From positions 7,805,343 through 7,869,342 of the forward strand of contig CM035227.1 of NCBI GenBank assembly GCA_020226215.1: a stretch of 64,000 bases of DNA, written 5' to 3'. The position numbers and the translations under genes were made by a program. The notes below the pieces were generated by a model. The model had not been told where the DNA came from, did no database searches, and saw nothing but the letters and a program-made list of their open reading frames with translations. Below, one piece after another: positions 35,663 through 50,274 of the stretch; positions within the stretch are counted from its first letter, which is position 1; the number at the start of each line of letters is the position of its first letter. The DNA is from Sindora glabra (lineage: Eukaryota > Streptophyta > Magnoliopsida > Fabales > Fabaceae).

Positions 35663-38347
35663 ATGAGGCAAGGATCTCAAAGGATCGATGGATGAAAAAG
35701 AAAGGAGGGAAATATAAAGGGAAAAGGTACCATTAAAGGTGAAACATAGTACTTTTGTTTGGGTGTTAAAAAATGAAAAACAAATATATGATAAGAGAAT
35801 AGAGTGGGATTTGTTTGTTATACGATGAAGAAAGCAGAAGGGTCCAAGATTTGTCAGCAAAGGCTACGGGTAGCATGCATTGGATTGAAAAGAGCGACAT
35901 TTGATCATTTGGAAAAACAAACTCAGTCACCACTTGGGACTGTGCTAAAATATCGAGGTCGCTCCGGACAATGTTATCTTGGTGTTTAAAATAACCAATG
36001 ATTCAGTCAAAAGTTTTCATTTAAGTGACATTTGACCTTTTTTTTAATTTTTTAATTTTTATTGTATTTAAAATTCAATCCTTAATTCAGTATTTAATAT
36101 TTTCTAAAAATTTAATTTTTTTTTATATTTAGAATTTAATTCTTGATTTTGCATTTGTACATTTATTGATATAACTATTGTTATCATTATCAACAAAAAA
36201 AAAAACCGTGATTCAGGGACTACGCTCCAAAAGATGCAACTTAGAAATGGCTGAATTACTGATAAAATTGCTCAAACATTTAAAATAAATTATCCTAAAA
36301 TTAATGTCAATTAAATTGGAGGAAATTTGATCTACATGTGTGTACACTAACCTTGATTATTTATTTGGCGAGCAAAGATTACCTCAGGTATGCACGAGTT
36401 AACCTAAACACGATGATGGATAAAATTGCAATGATTAAGATATTAGAAATTTTTTTTTCCATAAATTCTTTAATTTTAACGTGAATATTTTGATTTTGAT
36501 TTTGATTATCATTAGAGATTAGTGTTAGAATATACTTTAGTTAGCTCATACGCCATTATGCAAAAAGCTAAAGTATTTATAAATGATTTGTTGCATGAGT
36601 GTTATATAATAAAAATCTCAATTAATAAATAAGATATGATTATCTTGTTCTCAAATTAACTAAAGTACAACAGCCCAGTAAAACAATTGGTCTTTTTAAC
36701 GAAAGTTACAGGAACAACCAGTTTAAAATTTAAAATATTAACTAATATCTCTCTTTTCATTAAAAATTACTTGTGAGTTTCAAATGTTAAATTTTGTTTA
36801 AAATCAATATATTTCAATAGACTAATTTCTTATTAGCGGATAAAGAAATTGGTTTGCTCTTTGCAAACAAAAAGACAAATCAAATAGACTCAACTATACA
36901 TTGAGAATCGAATCAAAGTCCGAAATTGAACCAGAGGGCTTCACTACCATTATTACCTTGTGTTTCTATATCGCAGTTCGTATTTTTCTTTCAAAACTGC
37001 GGGTTTCTTTCATGTGCAGAGTAAACGCATAATTATAAAGTTTCCATGAATTAAACATTGGTGTTACACCATTTCTATGTTTTTCTCCCCAAATCTTGGC
37101 AGTTACTATAACCAGATAAACTATGGATGAGAAGGAGTCGAGGTTTATTGAAAAGTGGAATCCCATATCAAGTTTTTTGTGGAACGCCAGATGGAGGTTA
37201 ATCAAAATTTGATTAAAGAAAGAAGTACAGTAATTGACAAGACTTGCAATTGAACGTGGTTGAACAGGAGCAAAAATTTAAGAGGGCCATTTTTCGGTCA
37301 CTTAAATACAAGATAGGTCACTCCACAAGGTTATTATTTAAGATGTCAACTTGCTGGCAATCACTAAGTCAATGACTTGTAAATATCTTCGTTACAACAT
37401 ATAGGACACTCCCATTTTCCCAAATTGATAATAGAAGCTACTTTACATTTTCATTTCTAGCACCTACAATTGTAATACCTTACTGTCATTATCCTGCAAT
37501 TCTTCACAAATTCAATATTGTCTCTTGGAGCACGAATAGGCCGGGATTCTAGGAGTTTCTAACTGCATTTTTCTCTCATTTTTAAGAAGATTTCCCAAAG
37601 AATAACAGTACAGTGATTGGTGATTGAATTGCTTTTATTTAGCGTGTATTTATTTTGAATATTTACATATTTGGATCTTTTTGTTTATTACGTCTATTTG
37701 TATTAGAACTCTGTTAGCAAATTGTATAATCTAGACCGTTCTTTTAAGGGGGAAAAAAACAAAAAAAGGGTAAAATTAGTTTGTGACTCCTGGAGCAATT
37801 TTCGACTGAAAGCCATTGGGATCAAAGTAATTGTATTAATAAGCAGACCCTCCTTGAACTGCCTGATCAAGGGCGTTGCAATGATGAGGCACTACATCCA
37901 GTAATTTGCTTTTCTTATTTCTGCACAATATGCTAAGATGCGCCATTTTAGTTTCAGACTAGTGCGGGGCACATGGGAAGATGGCAATCAAAGTGGTCAA
38001 TGATTAATTATACCTGAATCATCCCACATCTAGCCTCACGTTTTGCTCGCATCATTTCGCATTAACTATTGTTTAAATGATTATGTAAATCAAATTTGAC
38101 ATTGTGAACAACTTAATCACAGAAAAGTACAGGAGATTGAATTTGATTGATCACTAGTATAAAATATTTTATATTATTAATGAATAAAAAATATGTAACA
38201 TCAAAAAATAACAAGAATTAATATTTTTAATTGTAGAAAATGAATTTTAATTTTTTTATTAATATAACAATACATAAATAAATAATAGTATAATATTGAT
38301 TTACACTAATAATGAATTAAATGTTAAATTCAAAGAATAATACTACT

Positions 38348-38421
38348 TATATATATATATATATATATATATTAGTGAAGCAAAAAGGCAAAAGTAAAAA
38401 ATAAATAAATAAATAAATAAA
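38348..38421. repeat. (TA)n and (AAAT)n microsatellites
   Basis: TA dinucleotides at 38348-38372 and AAAT tetranucleotides at 38399-38421. Confidence 0.93.
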
Positions 38422-38439
38422 AAGGAAGAAGGAAACCAA

Positions 38440-40590
38440 GAAAATATAATAAGATGAGTCTTAGAGACTCTCATAGCATCAACAAGATAAAGATGTAACA
38501 TTTGAAGATGAGTCATATTAAATCCAAGAATACCAAATTCAATTAACTAATCAATCAGCACAAGTATTACCTTATCTATAAGTGCGCATTGTTTTAACCT
38601 TCCACTCCTACTTTAAAAGGTTATGAATATTTTGGATCATCCCATTACTCTTACCATAATGATTAGATAAATATTAGGTTAGAGCTTTTAAGCCATACTC
38701 CAAATAAACTTTCTTGAATCCTAACTCCCATACTACCTGTAGGCCACAAATAACTCCCTTATATGCCGTTAAGAAAGAAGTACAATAGCTTAATGATTTC
38801 ACAAAAACTACAAAGTCAATTGCCAAACATATCACAAATCAATCCCCACCACCCTGCTAGCCTAAAACTAATTTAACAACTCCATTTATGTTAACTTTTA
38901 CTCGATCTTTAAAAGGAGGTTGCTAAGTAACCTTAATATTACTAGCCACTTTATTCATTGCATTGTCATGCATTTTATAAGTAGCAAAGACTGCTTTGGT
39001 ATAGTCATTAATTACCTTCACAAGACTCAAAGGATGAATAAAACCATTTGAGTGAACTTTATTTCATCATAGCTAAAGATAATAGCATCTATTGGCCTAG
39101 TGAATTATCCAATCATGGTGTGATTTTTTAAATTTTTTTGTTGGCCATATTAAAATTAAACCAGAAAATGCTATCTAGAAGGTTGAACTCCACTAAATAA
39201 TCGAGTGAAACTAGCTAAACCCACAATAACCAAGCTAGCAAGTAGTCACATAAAATATGCATCACAGTTTCCTCTTTACCATCACACATTCTACAATATT
39301 TCAAACCGCAGCCCCATTTGATAGTATACACATTTGTCAAGAGTCCATCATGGATGCTTGCCAAAGAAATAAAAATAACCTCAAAGAAACTTCTAACTTC
39401 CATATAATCTTCTAATAACTCCTTGTTTCACACCATTCTTGACTAGCTATGCATTTATAAGCATTATTCATTGTAAAATCATCAACAATTTATGGAGGAT
39501 AAATAGTTTGAATCCGTTGGACAATAGAGAATGGTAGAAATTGTTTTAAAAGATCTCAATCTTAATTCCTATCATTAATGATAAAGTCACAAAAAAGTTC
39601 TTGAAGCCATTCATCATCTAAAGGAATAAGAGCATAATAGCTTCAAAGTTCATCTACTCCAACTTATCTATCATTTCAAAAGCTCATAAACCTACCATCG
39701 TTAATTCCCCACTTCATATTTCCTATTAAATCCTTCCAAACTTTAACTTAATCCTTCTAAAAAGCAAAATCTTCATTATTGGGACAAATTTTCTCATGCC
39801 AACCCCCTCTATTCCCATATTTACCTCTACAAACATCTATTTAAAAACTATCCTTTCCTGAGAACAATTGGAAGCACAATTTCATAAGGTAAGCAAAATT
39901 CATTATTCCCTTCTTCCAAGCCTACCCAAGCTTTTAGGCTAACACATAACATCCCAACTAAAGGTATAAGCTCTTTTATCATTCTCAATATGACCCCATG
40001 AGAAGTCCTATTGCAATTTTTCTCTAGCCATATAAATACCTTTAGACAACCTAGCTTCTTGCATGTGGTAGATAGGAATAGATGATAGCATAGATTTCAC
40101 TAGAGTAACTTTCCTTGTCATGGATAAAGTTTTTGCTTGCCACCCTACAATTTGATTTTATCAATTAACCTAGCACAGTGTTTCTTAACTCTACCAATTG
40201 ACACCAATTCAATACCCAAATACCTCCTTAGATTGGCTATAGGAGAAAAGCCACTACAAAAGGATATAAAATTTGAAAAATCATTAGGAACATTTCTAGA
40301 AAAGAGAATTTTAGACTTAGCAATATTAACTTTCTAATCAGATGCAACACAGAATCTTTACAAATAGGAATTTATAATTTGAATTTGATTTATTGATGCC
40401 TTAACAAACAATAAAGGTCATTCGTAAACATTAAATGAAAGATGAGAGGGTCATTCCTACCACATTTAATTGCTTTCCAAGCTTCTACTTGTACTTACAC
40501 TTCGATCAAATGAATTAAACTTTTTCATACATAAAATAAAAAGATATAGTGAGATAGGATCTCCTTGTCTAACTTATCTTGTAAGTTTAT
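38440..40590 (-). mobile_element. L1-like LINE relic: reverse transcriptase, zf-RVT and RNase H remnants
   Basis: Read on the minus strand. About 40575-40510 gives VRQGDPISLYLFILCMKK, the reverse transcriptase motif RQGDP(L/I)SPYLF. About 40420-40030 continues with KVNIAKSKILFSRNV and LRRYLGIELVSIGRV segments typical of the LINE thumb. 39403-39215 gives CRMCDGKEETVMHILCD, the zf-RVT zinc pattern. About 38960-38480 is an RVT_3-type RNase H (VKVNINGVVK, then VICGLQVVWELGFKK). Stops and frameshifts interrupt every domain. The 5' half (endonuclease) is missing. Same class as the relic at 12910-13937, but opposite strand and longer. Confidence 0.88.
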
Positions 40591-43500
40591 ATTTTTATTT
40601 ATGTCTTTCCACATAATTATATATATACTATTTAATTTGATTGAAATTATTTGACCAATTTTGGAATATGAGAAGACTAATTTAATTTGAAAAATAGTCA
40701 TGAAAGGATAAAAGTGAAAATATCTGATCAAATCAAAATCAAAATTTTGAAATAAAAGAAGTCAAAAATAGGGTGGTGGAGGGAGGAAGAGACACGTGCC
40801 TTGCCATATGGGGGAGAAGAAAACTTAAAAAGCTGTCTCCAGAAGAAGAAAGTTGGACTAGGATGCACAAGGAAATTACTATTTTAAGTAGAAAGTGACC
40901 AGCGTGCCAATTCGAAGACAAGAGGCTCACGTTCTTTCGTTTTCCACTAAAAGATGGTTTCCTTTTTGCTCCATACATACTATCATTTGCTGGTGGGTCA
41001 TATTGGTTTAGAATCTTATAACAATGGCATCCTAACTGGATTCTATCTCCCTCTTCTTAAACTTATTGATCATTCATTTAATTTTTTATAGTGAAAGTAG
41101 TCACATTAGACAAGTCATCTTCTAGTTGCAACAGTTGTTCTCGCTTTAGATTGCTATCAGTTGCGAGGTGTTGGGTTTAATCTAAATTTTGATTATATTA
41201 ATTAGTATTAATTTTTTAATTAAGTTAATTTTTTGTATTAAAATAAGATTGAGATCATTTACCAAATAAATATTTAGTTTGAACTATAAATATTTCTATT
41301 AAACAAAGGTTTGAAATATGATGTGAATGCTTACAAAAGTTACGTAAAAATCTTTATAAAATTTGTAAGATATGTACGGATAGTACTTAAAAAAATTAAA
41401 TTATGGTTAAATACATTTACACACATTATTTATTTGTAATGGATCTTTTTTCATTTATAATCTTTTTTAAATTTGAGAATTTTTCACAATAAATTTATCA
41501 TATGTTATTTTGCTACATTATATATTTTATTGCATGATACATAATTATTTGGAGATAGAATATGTTTTCCAAAAATATTGGGTTGTATGAATATGATATT
41601 TTATTAATATTGGACGATTGGTGAAAATTTTTAGGGAAATATTAGCATTGTAGATTTTTTTTTATATTTTACAAAAGAGCATTTTTATGATCATAAATCA
41701 TAAATTATGTATACAATTTTAAGAGGCATAATTTTAAATAATTTTTTTTAAAAGATAGTGACATGATGATCAGTATACCAAGGCCATAAGCCACGACTTC
41801 AAAAGTCTAATCCACAAAGAAGGAACAATGCTATTGAGCGTTGACTCTGATTTAATGATGCTCCATACTTCATTACTCATCTCCAGTATTTGCTCCAAAC
41901 GTGTAAAATGGGAGGGTGGTCCAATACAGGTTTGATCCGTGTGAGTTTGAATTTGTATGGATTAGGTCACGTATATTCGCATTTAAAATGGATAAAAAGT
42001 GAGAAATTCATCTCACTCTGCGTGCAGATTCGGTAGGTTTATGGATAGTCCATATTAATTTTCAAATTTATTATTTTATAATTAATAAATAATGAATTAA
42101 TTATTATTGAATAGTTAAAAAATTATTATTGAATTATATGGATCAAACATTTTAAGTCCAAAATAATATATTTAGCATAAAAAGATTACAAAATGTAAAA
42201 TGGGTCATAAATCCACAAGTAGGCCTGCTTAAACTTAAGTTCGTATGACTTAATTTACATGAGTTTGCATTTAAAATAGTAAAAAAAAAAAAAAAAAGAG
42301 AATTCCACCCTATCCTATATCTATGGATAGTTTGCAAAGCACACGAATTTATAACTTATTTTACATATCTACTTCACTTTACATTTAAGTCTCATTTGAC
42401 ACACAACGTCTAATATAATATAAGAACAATTAGACTGTATTGTATAGTATTATATAAGATAAAGTAATATATTATACTATATTTAATTTATTATTGTATA
42501 AGATGCATGTATGTTTGTTTAAAATTATTCTATCTTTTATTTGTTGTCATATTGTACAACAATGTATAAGCTTAAAAAAAATTAATTTAATTAAAATTAT
42601 GTTACGTATAAAAAATTATTAGAATTGTCACAAATGAAATTTAAATACACAATTGAACTAAAATATCCTTTAACAATAATATCTTTTAAGAAAAACATGA
42701 TAACATATAAAAATTATAAAATAATATAATATGTTTTCTCATCGCACATTTACAAACACACATATACGTGTGTATACATTCATATTTATGTATGAATATG
42801 TGCTTAATAAAATAGTAAAAATTATAATAAATTAATTTAAGAGTATAAAATTTAATAAATATCTTACATGATATTTAAAAAATAACATACATTATCCATT
42901 ATTATCATAGTTTTTTTTAAAAAATAAATCAACATAAAAAATAATTTTAATTTTATAAGAAAGATAAGTAAAAGGGATATAAAAAAGAGAATACTTAAAA
43001 AATAATTTTTAATTTTAATAACATAAAAAATAATTTTTAATTTTAATAAAATAGGACTTATGTTAATATTATTCTATCTGCTTTTATTCTCTCCTCTAGC
43101 ATAAAATGGATAACTTTATGCAAAATTCAATGTATAAAAAGAAAATTGCAAATAAGTTATACAATTCACTTAAAAATTTTAATATAATATAAGCCTCAAT
43201 TGTATCAATTGTATAATTTATCTTATATCATTGATCTTACATGATGTGCAAAAGGGACACCCTATTCTCATCAATTGTATATTTATAATTAATTATTCTA
43301 AGCAATCACCTTGGAAATATCATTAGATTAATGTTATTAGACAGTGATTTAGTGGTAATCAATAAAGAAAAATAATATATTCAAAGTATTAAGTTTCAAC
43401 TTCCTTATCATTAATATATCAATCGATAGAAAAAAGAACATATATAATTAGATGAAATAAGATGAAAATGAAAAAAAAATCATTATACTATTATAAAAAA

Positions 43501-43599
43501 AAATAAAACTCTTCCATATAACAATTGTGAGTTTATTGCTCGTTGAAAAGTAAAGGCATTTCAACCGTTTATTAATCCTTCATTTGAGGGCTACAATTT
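40591..43599. other. AT-rich spacer, no gene seen
   Basis: No coding region recognised. Includes a 17-base A-run (42281-42297) and three nearby copies of an ACATAAAAAATAATTTT-type motif between 42925 and 43050. Confidence 0.5.
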
Positions 43600-45022
43600 A
43601 TTTAAAAATATAAATTAATTAGAGTTTTTGGTAAATTAATGAATAATGATTAAGTATTGGTATATGCAAGTGAACTCCCTTACTTATATAGTCTTTCCAT
43701 CAATGTTCACATACCTTCTAGTTTGGCTGATACTAACATTTAGCAATATTAAGAATTTCTTACCCAATGTCTTTATAAGTGAGTAAATGGAATGCTAGAA
43801 TTATTCAATGAAATAGATGAATTAAAACTTTAAATTTCTACATTTTTTGGTAATTTTTTTATTTATGTTAAAAATTCTATCATAATGATTTACACATATT
43901 TAATTATATCAATAAAAAGGTATTGATAAATTAAAGCAATTTATGAAAAAAAAATTAGTCAAACATAAATCTAAAATTTATATTTGACATAATCATTGAT
44001 GATTAAAATTTATCTAAATCATTTATTTTTTCTTTTAAACTCAATTTAAGAACATGAATTAATTAAAATAATTATAAAATTTGATAAATTATTGAATAAT
44101 CACCGAGTGTTGATATATGCAAATAAACTCCTTTGCTCGCTAGTCTTCCTATAAGCATTGTGCACACACCCTCTAATTTCACACCAAAAAACACGCCTCC
44201 TAATTTTGCCCATACTAAAAAGTCAATAGCACTAAGAATTTTTTTATGGGATAACTTTATAAGTGGGAAATTAAAATGTTGGAATTATTCCTAATGAAAT
44301 AAAAAAAACAAGATATAGAATGAATGCATATGAGGAAATATTAGAGTGGTATCTATTAAGGAGAAAATGACAGAAAATTGATTAAAGTGATTTAGATATA
44401 TGCAAAAAATACTACTGGAGGAATTAGTAAGAAAAGTCGATCACTCAATTTTTAATCTTGTGAAAAAGTGTAAAGAAAAGCCAAAAAGAATATTGGAGAA
44501 AATTACAAAAAGGAATTTTTTTAGTGAGTAATATTCCTAAAAATCTAATTTTGGATAGAGCTCAATGACGTTGTGCAATCCATGTAGTCGATCTTTTTAT
44601 TGTTGTTGTTGTTATTATTATTATTATATTCTAATGAAATAAAAACTCTAAATTTCTACATTTATAGAAAACATATGTTTTATTTGTGTCATAAATTCTA
44701 TCGTGATGATTTACACATATTTAATTATGTTAATAAAAAAGAATTGATAAATTAAAGCAATTTATAAAAAATATTTAGTCATACGTAATTTTGAAATTTA
44801 TATTTGGCACGATCACTAATGATTGAAATTTATCTCAATCATCTATTTGTCCTTTTACAGTTAATTTAAAATAATTATAAAATTTGATATATTGAATGAT
44901 CAATGAATGTTGATACATGCAAATAAGCTTTCTCACTTATTTAATTTTCCCATAAGTATTGCACACACCCTCAAATATTACACGAAAAAGTAAACTATAT
45001 TTTGCTAATTCTTATAGTCAAC
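43600..45022. repeat. Tandem array of about 450-bp degenerate units (left part)
   Basis: Units begin near 43627, 44078 and 44880. Each has, in order, GATAAATTATTGAATAATxA, TGxTATATGCAAxT, CTCCCT/CTCCTT, a TTCTTxxxxxATxxCTTTATAAGT segment, AATGAAATAAA, GATTTACACATATTTAATTATxT, AATAAAxxxxATTGATAAATTAAAGCAATTTAT and ATTTATATTTG. Unit two is split by an RTE LINE tail, and unit three by a Copia element after which it resumes at 50275. Unit identity is moderate, so the array is older than both insertions. Confidence 0.8.
44306..44630 (+). mobile_element. 5'-truncated RTE-type LINE tail
   Basis: Translation shows the decayed C-terminus typical of plant RTE-type LINEs: NECI-G-IRVVSIKEKMTEN-LK-F near the start (family NECIREKVGVAPIVEKM..RLRWFGHV), and DRAQ-RCAIHVVD at the end (family DRxxWRxxIHVADP). 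It finishes in a TTG/TTA microsatellite tail (about 44600-44628) instead of poly(A), as RTE elements do. The flanking 15-base direct repeat CTAATGAAATAAAAA at 44291-44305 and 44631-44645 is a perfect target-site duplication. Confidence 0.85.
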
Positions 45023-45529
45023 TATTGGAAATATTACAACTTCAAACCCTATGTTAAGTCATAAATAAATCATTAATGTTAACATTATATAAGTGCACAA
45101 ATTTAAGTGACTATTAAGTTGTAAGTATAATGGTATTAGGCTCAAATGTAAATTGACTGGGTATAGGTCCTATAATAAATATGATTCATGACATAATTTA
45201 ATTAATTAATAAGGGATCCCTATCTTTGGAAATTCTATGAAGTTGCAGTTTTACCATTAGAGCGTAGAAAAGAATTTCTTTCCTTAAAAAACATGTGGCG
45301 AGATTTTAATAGGAGTGATACCCTTTTCATTATCTCTTTGACTTATATTATTTTAGATTCATCCCAGGGATTAAAAGTATTAGATTGAAGATTTATTTAG
45401 AGATGGATTAAAGATATTTACAATTCTTTTCTACCCAATTTTTAAAAAGGGAATTAAATTTTACTAGTTGAATAATGCTATGACACATAATATAATTCGA
45501 GACAAATTAAATTATAAGTTTTTCTAACA
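45023..45529 (+). repeat. Left LTR of the Copia element
   Basis: 507 bases. Matches the right LTR through ATTATTAAGGGAT/CCTATCT, GCAGAAAAGAAT, AGATGGATTAAA and TACTAGTTGAAT landmarks. About 35 bases near its end are absent from the right copy. Confidence 0.82.
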
Positions 45530-48500
45530 ATAATATCAAATTTTGGTTCAATCACTCGACCATAGTTGATTTAATTGAAGTATTTTTAGGCAGACTTTTA
45601 TAAGTTTCTCAATCTGCTAACAAATGATTTAACAATTGTGTGGCCTATATGAGTCTTCCTTTCCTTGTCTATTATGCATATCGATAGTTTTATGCTAAAC
45701 ACCTCTCTCCAATATACTCTTTGCCATATTATTTTCTTAACCTGTTTCAATGAATATTAGTTTTTGCATATCCTCATCTTTCATGCCATGCATGTTTCAT
45801 GTTTGTAGCAAAATATTTTTTGTTGTTGTGCTTTGAATTAGAAGACGTGTATTGATGTTTAATATGTTCAGTGCACTCATATATATATTTTCATGACTTA
45901 TTGTAAATTTTAGAATCATGCTTTAGTCTTGGCTGAGCCTTTTATACAAAGACATCACATACACTTCATTTTCATATATTAGACATGAAAGCATTGTTTT
46001 GTTTTCTACAACAGTTAATGTATAAATAAGCATATCATGTGTTGATTTTTTTTTGCCTCCTTTCACTATGAGAGTATTGCTGATATGTATAGCCATTTTC
46101 TTGAATTTTTTGCCTTCATATTCATTTTGCCAACAAATTGGTGCTTCGCATGCATAACATATGTGAATCTATGAGTTCTATGATTTCGTGCTGATGAGAA
46201 ATCTATGTATGTATATCCAGTTCTAAGTTAGGTGCCAAAATGAGTTTATGATATTTGAAGTAGTGTGGCATATATAAGTGATTGTTGCATCTGTATTTTT
46301 GTATTGTTGCGAGCTACGATTTTTTTTACAAATAACCATTATATGAAAGTGCGTTGTATGAAGAAATATGAATTATTATATTTATATATACATGTTTCTA
46401 AGAAAAAGGCTTTATGTTATAGTAGTTTTACTTTTGAACCTTTTAGATATTGGTTGTTGTAAAATCTGATTATGACCAGTTTTTAGATTAAAGAAAATTT
46501 TTTGAAATCAAAATGTGGATTTTCCCTAAAAACCTCTATTTTATCCCGTAGCTATTATTTTGGAGCATTGAACTCAATCGTATAATCATTTGGTTATTAA
46601 ATCAGTGTTGTGTTCCTTAAGAAACAAATTTTGCTGAAAGATTAAAGCTAATTAAAGGTAAGAAAATAAGAAAAACAACAGAACTACTAAAGCCTTCAGA
46701 CTTGTTTTTCCAAGTTTTGAAAGAAAAATTATTTTTAAAGTGTTTAAGGAAGAAGTTGAATTAGTAATATTAAATACCTTTGGATATTATATTATTAATA
46801 TAATTCATTAACAATAATATGAGCATAAATTTAAGTATTATATTTCTACAATTTTTTAAATACCCTTTCAATATTGGATTTTAGAAGTATAATATTTAGT
46901 TCTTGTATTATATTGTAAGGTTTTAAATGTCCTTTAATCTTACAATATAATACTAAATGTGGTTACATAATTTACTATGTGAGAAAAAATATTATCATGA
47001 TCAAAATGTTTACATGTGTTGACTAGTTGATATGTTTTTCTTCAATCTCTATATTTATGCAACAAAATTTTATAAATATGCTAAATGGGCCAAATTTGTG
47101 AAACTATATCTAATGATTGCATACATGGATATAGTGATCTTAAAAGTAAAACCCACTATTAGTGCAAATTTAAGTGTGGGGCAAAAGAAGAAATATGAAG
47201 AATAAGCACACTTGAGCCAAGTTGATCTAATGAGCATGAAATATACTAAGGATCAAACTATCAAATAGATCATCTTTATGTCTATAAATGCTTAACCTCT
47301 TTTTTTGATTTTATTGTGAAAAAATTCATGAAATTCAATTAAGAAAGATAAAGTCAATATCTCTTATTACTAAAAAAAATCACATATGATAAGGATCAAT
47401 GGAATGTGGAGCATATCTTAAAATTAATTAGATATTATATTAGTTTTAAGAGCATGTAGATTATTTAGGAGATAGTTTTTCTAATATGGTGTGCATTGAA
47501 GTTGTTTCCTTTAAAATTTGATATTCTAAATGTCCTGTATAATACCTAAAAGTGCAAGTAAATAGTCAATGGACTAATATCCATTACCAATTTAGTAGAG
47601 AAAGACATAAGAAAGGAAAAAATTTAGATAGTTAACCTTATTTCTTGTGATTCAACTTCAGATCATATAAGAAAAGAGCATTTTAAGAATAACTATGGGA
47701 GATTCTCATATGATAAGGCCAAAAAAAAGGTAACCACCTGAAGCCTAAGAAAATGCATTAAGGTTAGAGTGATTATTCACAGTCGTGATTTGTTTTGTAC
47801 CAAACACTATCTTTTACTAAAAGAACTCATTTTTTCCAGCTGTCATGTTTTCACAAATAAAAATTATTTTGATATATTTGTTCTAAATACATTATTTGAT
47901 GGGTTATATTAGCATTTTGCTAAATCCATTTGAAATTTAATCCTAAAATCATTTTTAGGCCTTAAATTAACTATTCATTGAAAGGATGCTTTTAAATAGT
48001 AGGAGTTATATAAGTTATAAGATGTCGTGAAGGGGGTATTTAGGAACAAGGCATGGTGACTCTATTAGAAACATAAACTAATAAATCCATTTTCATCGTC
48101 CCATGGTCTAATCCAGTGTGATAAATAGAGTTTAAGTATCATAAAAACCTCTTAAGTATGTCCTATAAAGTTTAATGATTGATTCTTTAGAATAGATTAA
48201 AGGGATTGAATTTAAGAACAAATTAAATTCTCATGAACAACAAACCAATTAAAAATAAATATAATTTTTTAAGTTCAAAAAGAATGCTCAAATGAAACTA
48301 TAGATTTAAGATTAAGTTGGCAATAAAAGAATTACACTTAGAGAGAAAGTATAAACTATAAAAGATTTCCTTTCCTATGAAATTTTAAAACTTGCTCCTA
48401 ATCATTATGATATAAAGTAACTTATTTTGGAAGGAGTTATATTTGTCAAAAAATTATAATAGCCTTCCTGGATAGTAAGCTGATAAAACTAATAACAAAT

Positions 48501-49880
48501 AGCTAGATAGTTTCCGAGAGAGGATAAAGAACATTTTATGAGAAACATAAAAAGATCTTTCTAGAAGAGTAATGCAGACCAATGTATGATAACAAGTACA
48601 AGTATTTTAGTAATTTTTGTTTCGCAGGATGATGATTGTTCCTAATTAGTGCTAATGTAAATGTGTAAATTGAAACAAAGCAATTAAAATGAAAAGACTT
48701 AGGATGGGTCTCAAGGATACTTGCTTTATCTTAATAATTGTTCAAAATGGTTCAACATGTCAGTGTGCTCTCATATTTTTTGTTAATCCAAAAAGATAAA
48801 GTTTTATTGGGCCAATATTTTTCAAAGTAATAAAGAACAAGTGATGAGGAATATCACATATGCATTAGTTGTATGTAGCCTAATGTGTGTTCAAGTCAAT
48901 GGTACTAGACTACTACAATGTGATAATTGGGTGGTACAAATGATTACATACTAACTTATAAGAAATCTTATAAGTGCAAGTTTCTTAAACTCCTTTGGTT
49001 GGTTGTTTAATGATCATGGATCTATATTTAAACACATGTTAGGAAGGAATTAAGCAGTCATTTACACTAACTCTTGTTGTAAAGGCAGGCATATCATGTG
49101 ATATAAATGTTCTTGTAGAGCTATTGTGCTAAGGTATTTTCATTCTTAATCATTTATGTTTTTATCATGATAATACTATTGCTATGATCTTCTTTTTGAG
49201 TTATAAAATTTTGTCCATGCAAAGAACTTTAGCATGAAGTATCCATTTGTATGAAAAAGAAGATATGCGAGTATATTACTAGTTTTTCCATAGATTATAT
49301 GTTCATGAATATACTAACCAAAAGCTTAAGAGTTGGAAAAAAATTATGATCATATAACTAATATGAACTTGCTTAAGCCTTTCAGTATTCTAGATTAGTG
49401 AGAATTTTGATGTTATAAATTCATTATTATCTTAAGATATGTTTAAATAGAATATTCATAATGAGATATTCTTACTATTGCCTATATGTTTTATGTATAT
49501 TCTGAGTTATTAGTATGTAATTAGAAACATTTAAACCATGTCTTATTACTGTATTAAGAATATTAATTCATATTAAACATCTTGGATAGATATTGGGACT
49601 ACTATATGAGAATTTACATTTAATCATATTAAAATTATGTAAATTTTATTATGCACATTTATGTTCACATTAATATTCCTATCAAATATTAATTATTTTA
49701 GTTGACAAAGTGTAGGCATTCAATATATTTGATATTAATATTCCTTTAGATATAATATTTAATAGTAGTGGATAGTTATGATCTAAATTAAATATGTGGA
49801 TGAAATAATACTATTAGATATTGACGTTAATTTTTTAAGTAGTTATTAGTTATAAATTAATGTAGATTTGAGTAAAAGAT

Positions 49881-50274
49881 TATTAGAAACATTATTAATT
49901 TTAGACCTTACATTAATTTATAAATAAGTATGTTAACATTATTTTAATGCACAAATTTCAGTGATTAGGTATGAATTTTATAATGGATAAGATCCATGAC
50001 TTGATTAATTATTAAGGGATTCCTATCTCTAGAAACTTTATGAGATTGCAATTTACCTATTAAAGTGCAGAAAAGAATCCCTCACCTCAAAGAACATGCA
50101 TTAGGGTTTTAATAGAAGAAATGTTGTTTTAAGTGCATCTTAAGGATTAAAGGTATCGGATTGGGAATTCATTCAAAGATGGATTAAAAGTATTCACAAT
50201 TCTCTTTTACCCAATTTTCAAAAAAAGAATTAGATATTACTAGTTGAATCATGCTATGATAAGTTTTTTGAACA
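49881..50274 (+). repeat. Right LTR of the Copia element
   Basis: 394 bases, shorter than the left LTR through several deletions. Strong divergence between the two LTRs indicates an ancient insertion. Confidence 0.82.

Larger units (their letters stand above)
34150..38430. other. Spacer with one old tandem duplication, no gene seen
   Basis: Upstream flank of the oxidase followed by AT-rich DNA. Stretches at 35800-35990, 36960-37210 and 37770-37910 are open and less AT-rich, but their translations show no known domain. A (TA)n tract at 38348-38372 and an AAAT-type tract at 38399-38421 adjoin the LINE relic. Confidence 0.5.
45023..50274 (+). mobile_element. Degenerate full-length Copia LTR retrotransposon
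   Basis: A 5.25-kb element in plus orientation. Directly repeated LTRs lie at 45023-45529 and 49881-50274. Each starts TATT[G/A]GAAA (decayed TGTTGGAAA) and ends AACA. The 5-base flanks TCAAC (45018-45022) and TCAAG (50275-50279) look like a target-site duplication with one change. A degenerate primer-binding site (ATATCAAATTTTGG) follows the left LTR. Pol remnants on the plus strand confirm the type: NITYALVVCSLM from 48844 (Copia family IPYASAVGSLMY), HDNTIAM near 49166 (Copia RNase H YCDN) and ILTKSL at 49311-49328. Reading frames are heavily interrupted and gag is not recognisable. It sits inside the third unit of the tandem array. Confidence 0.85.

Noticed and set aside
37770..37910. Coding-looking stretch possibly derived from organelle DNA
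   Set aside because: Translations on both strands gave no recognisable organellar protein, and no longer collinear segment was seen.
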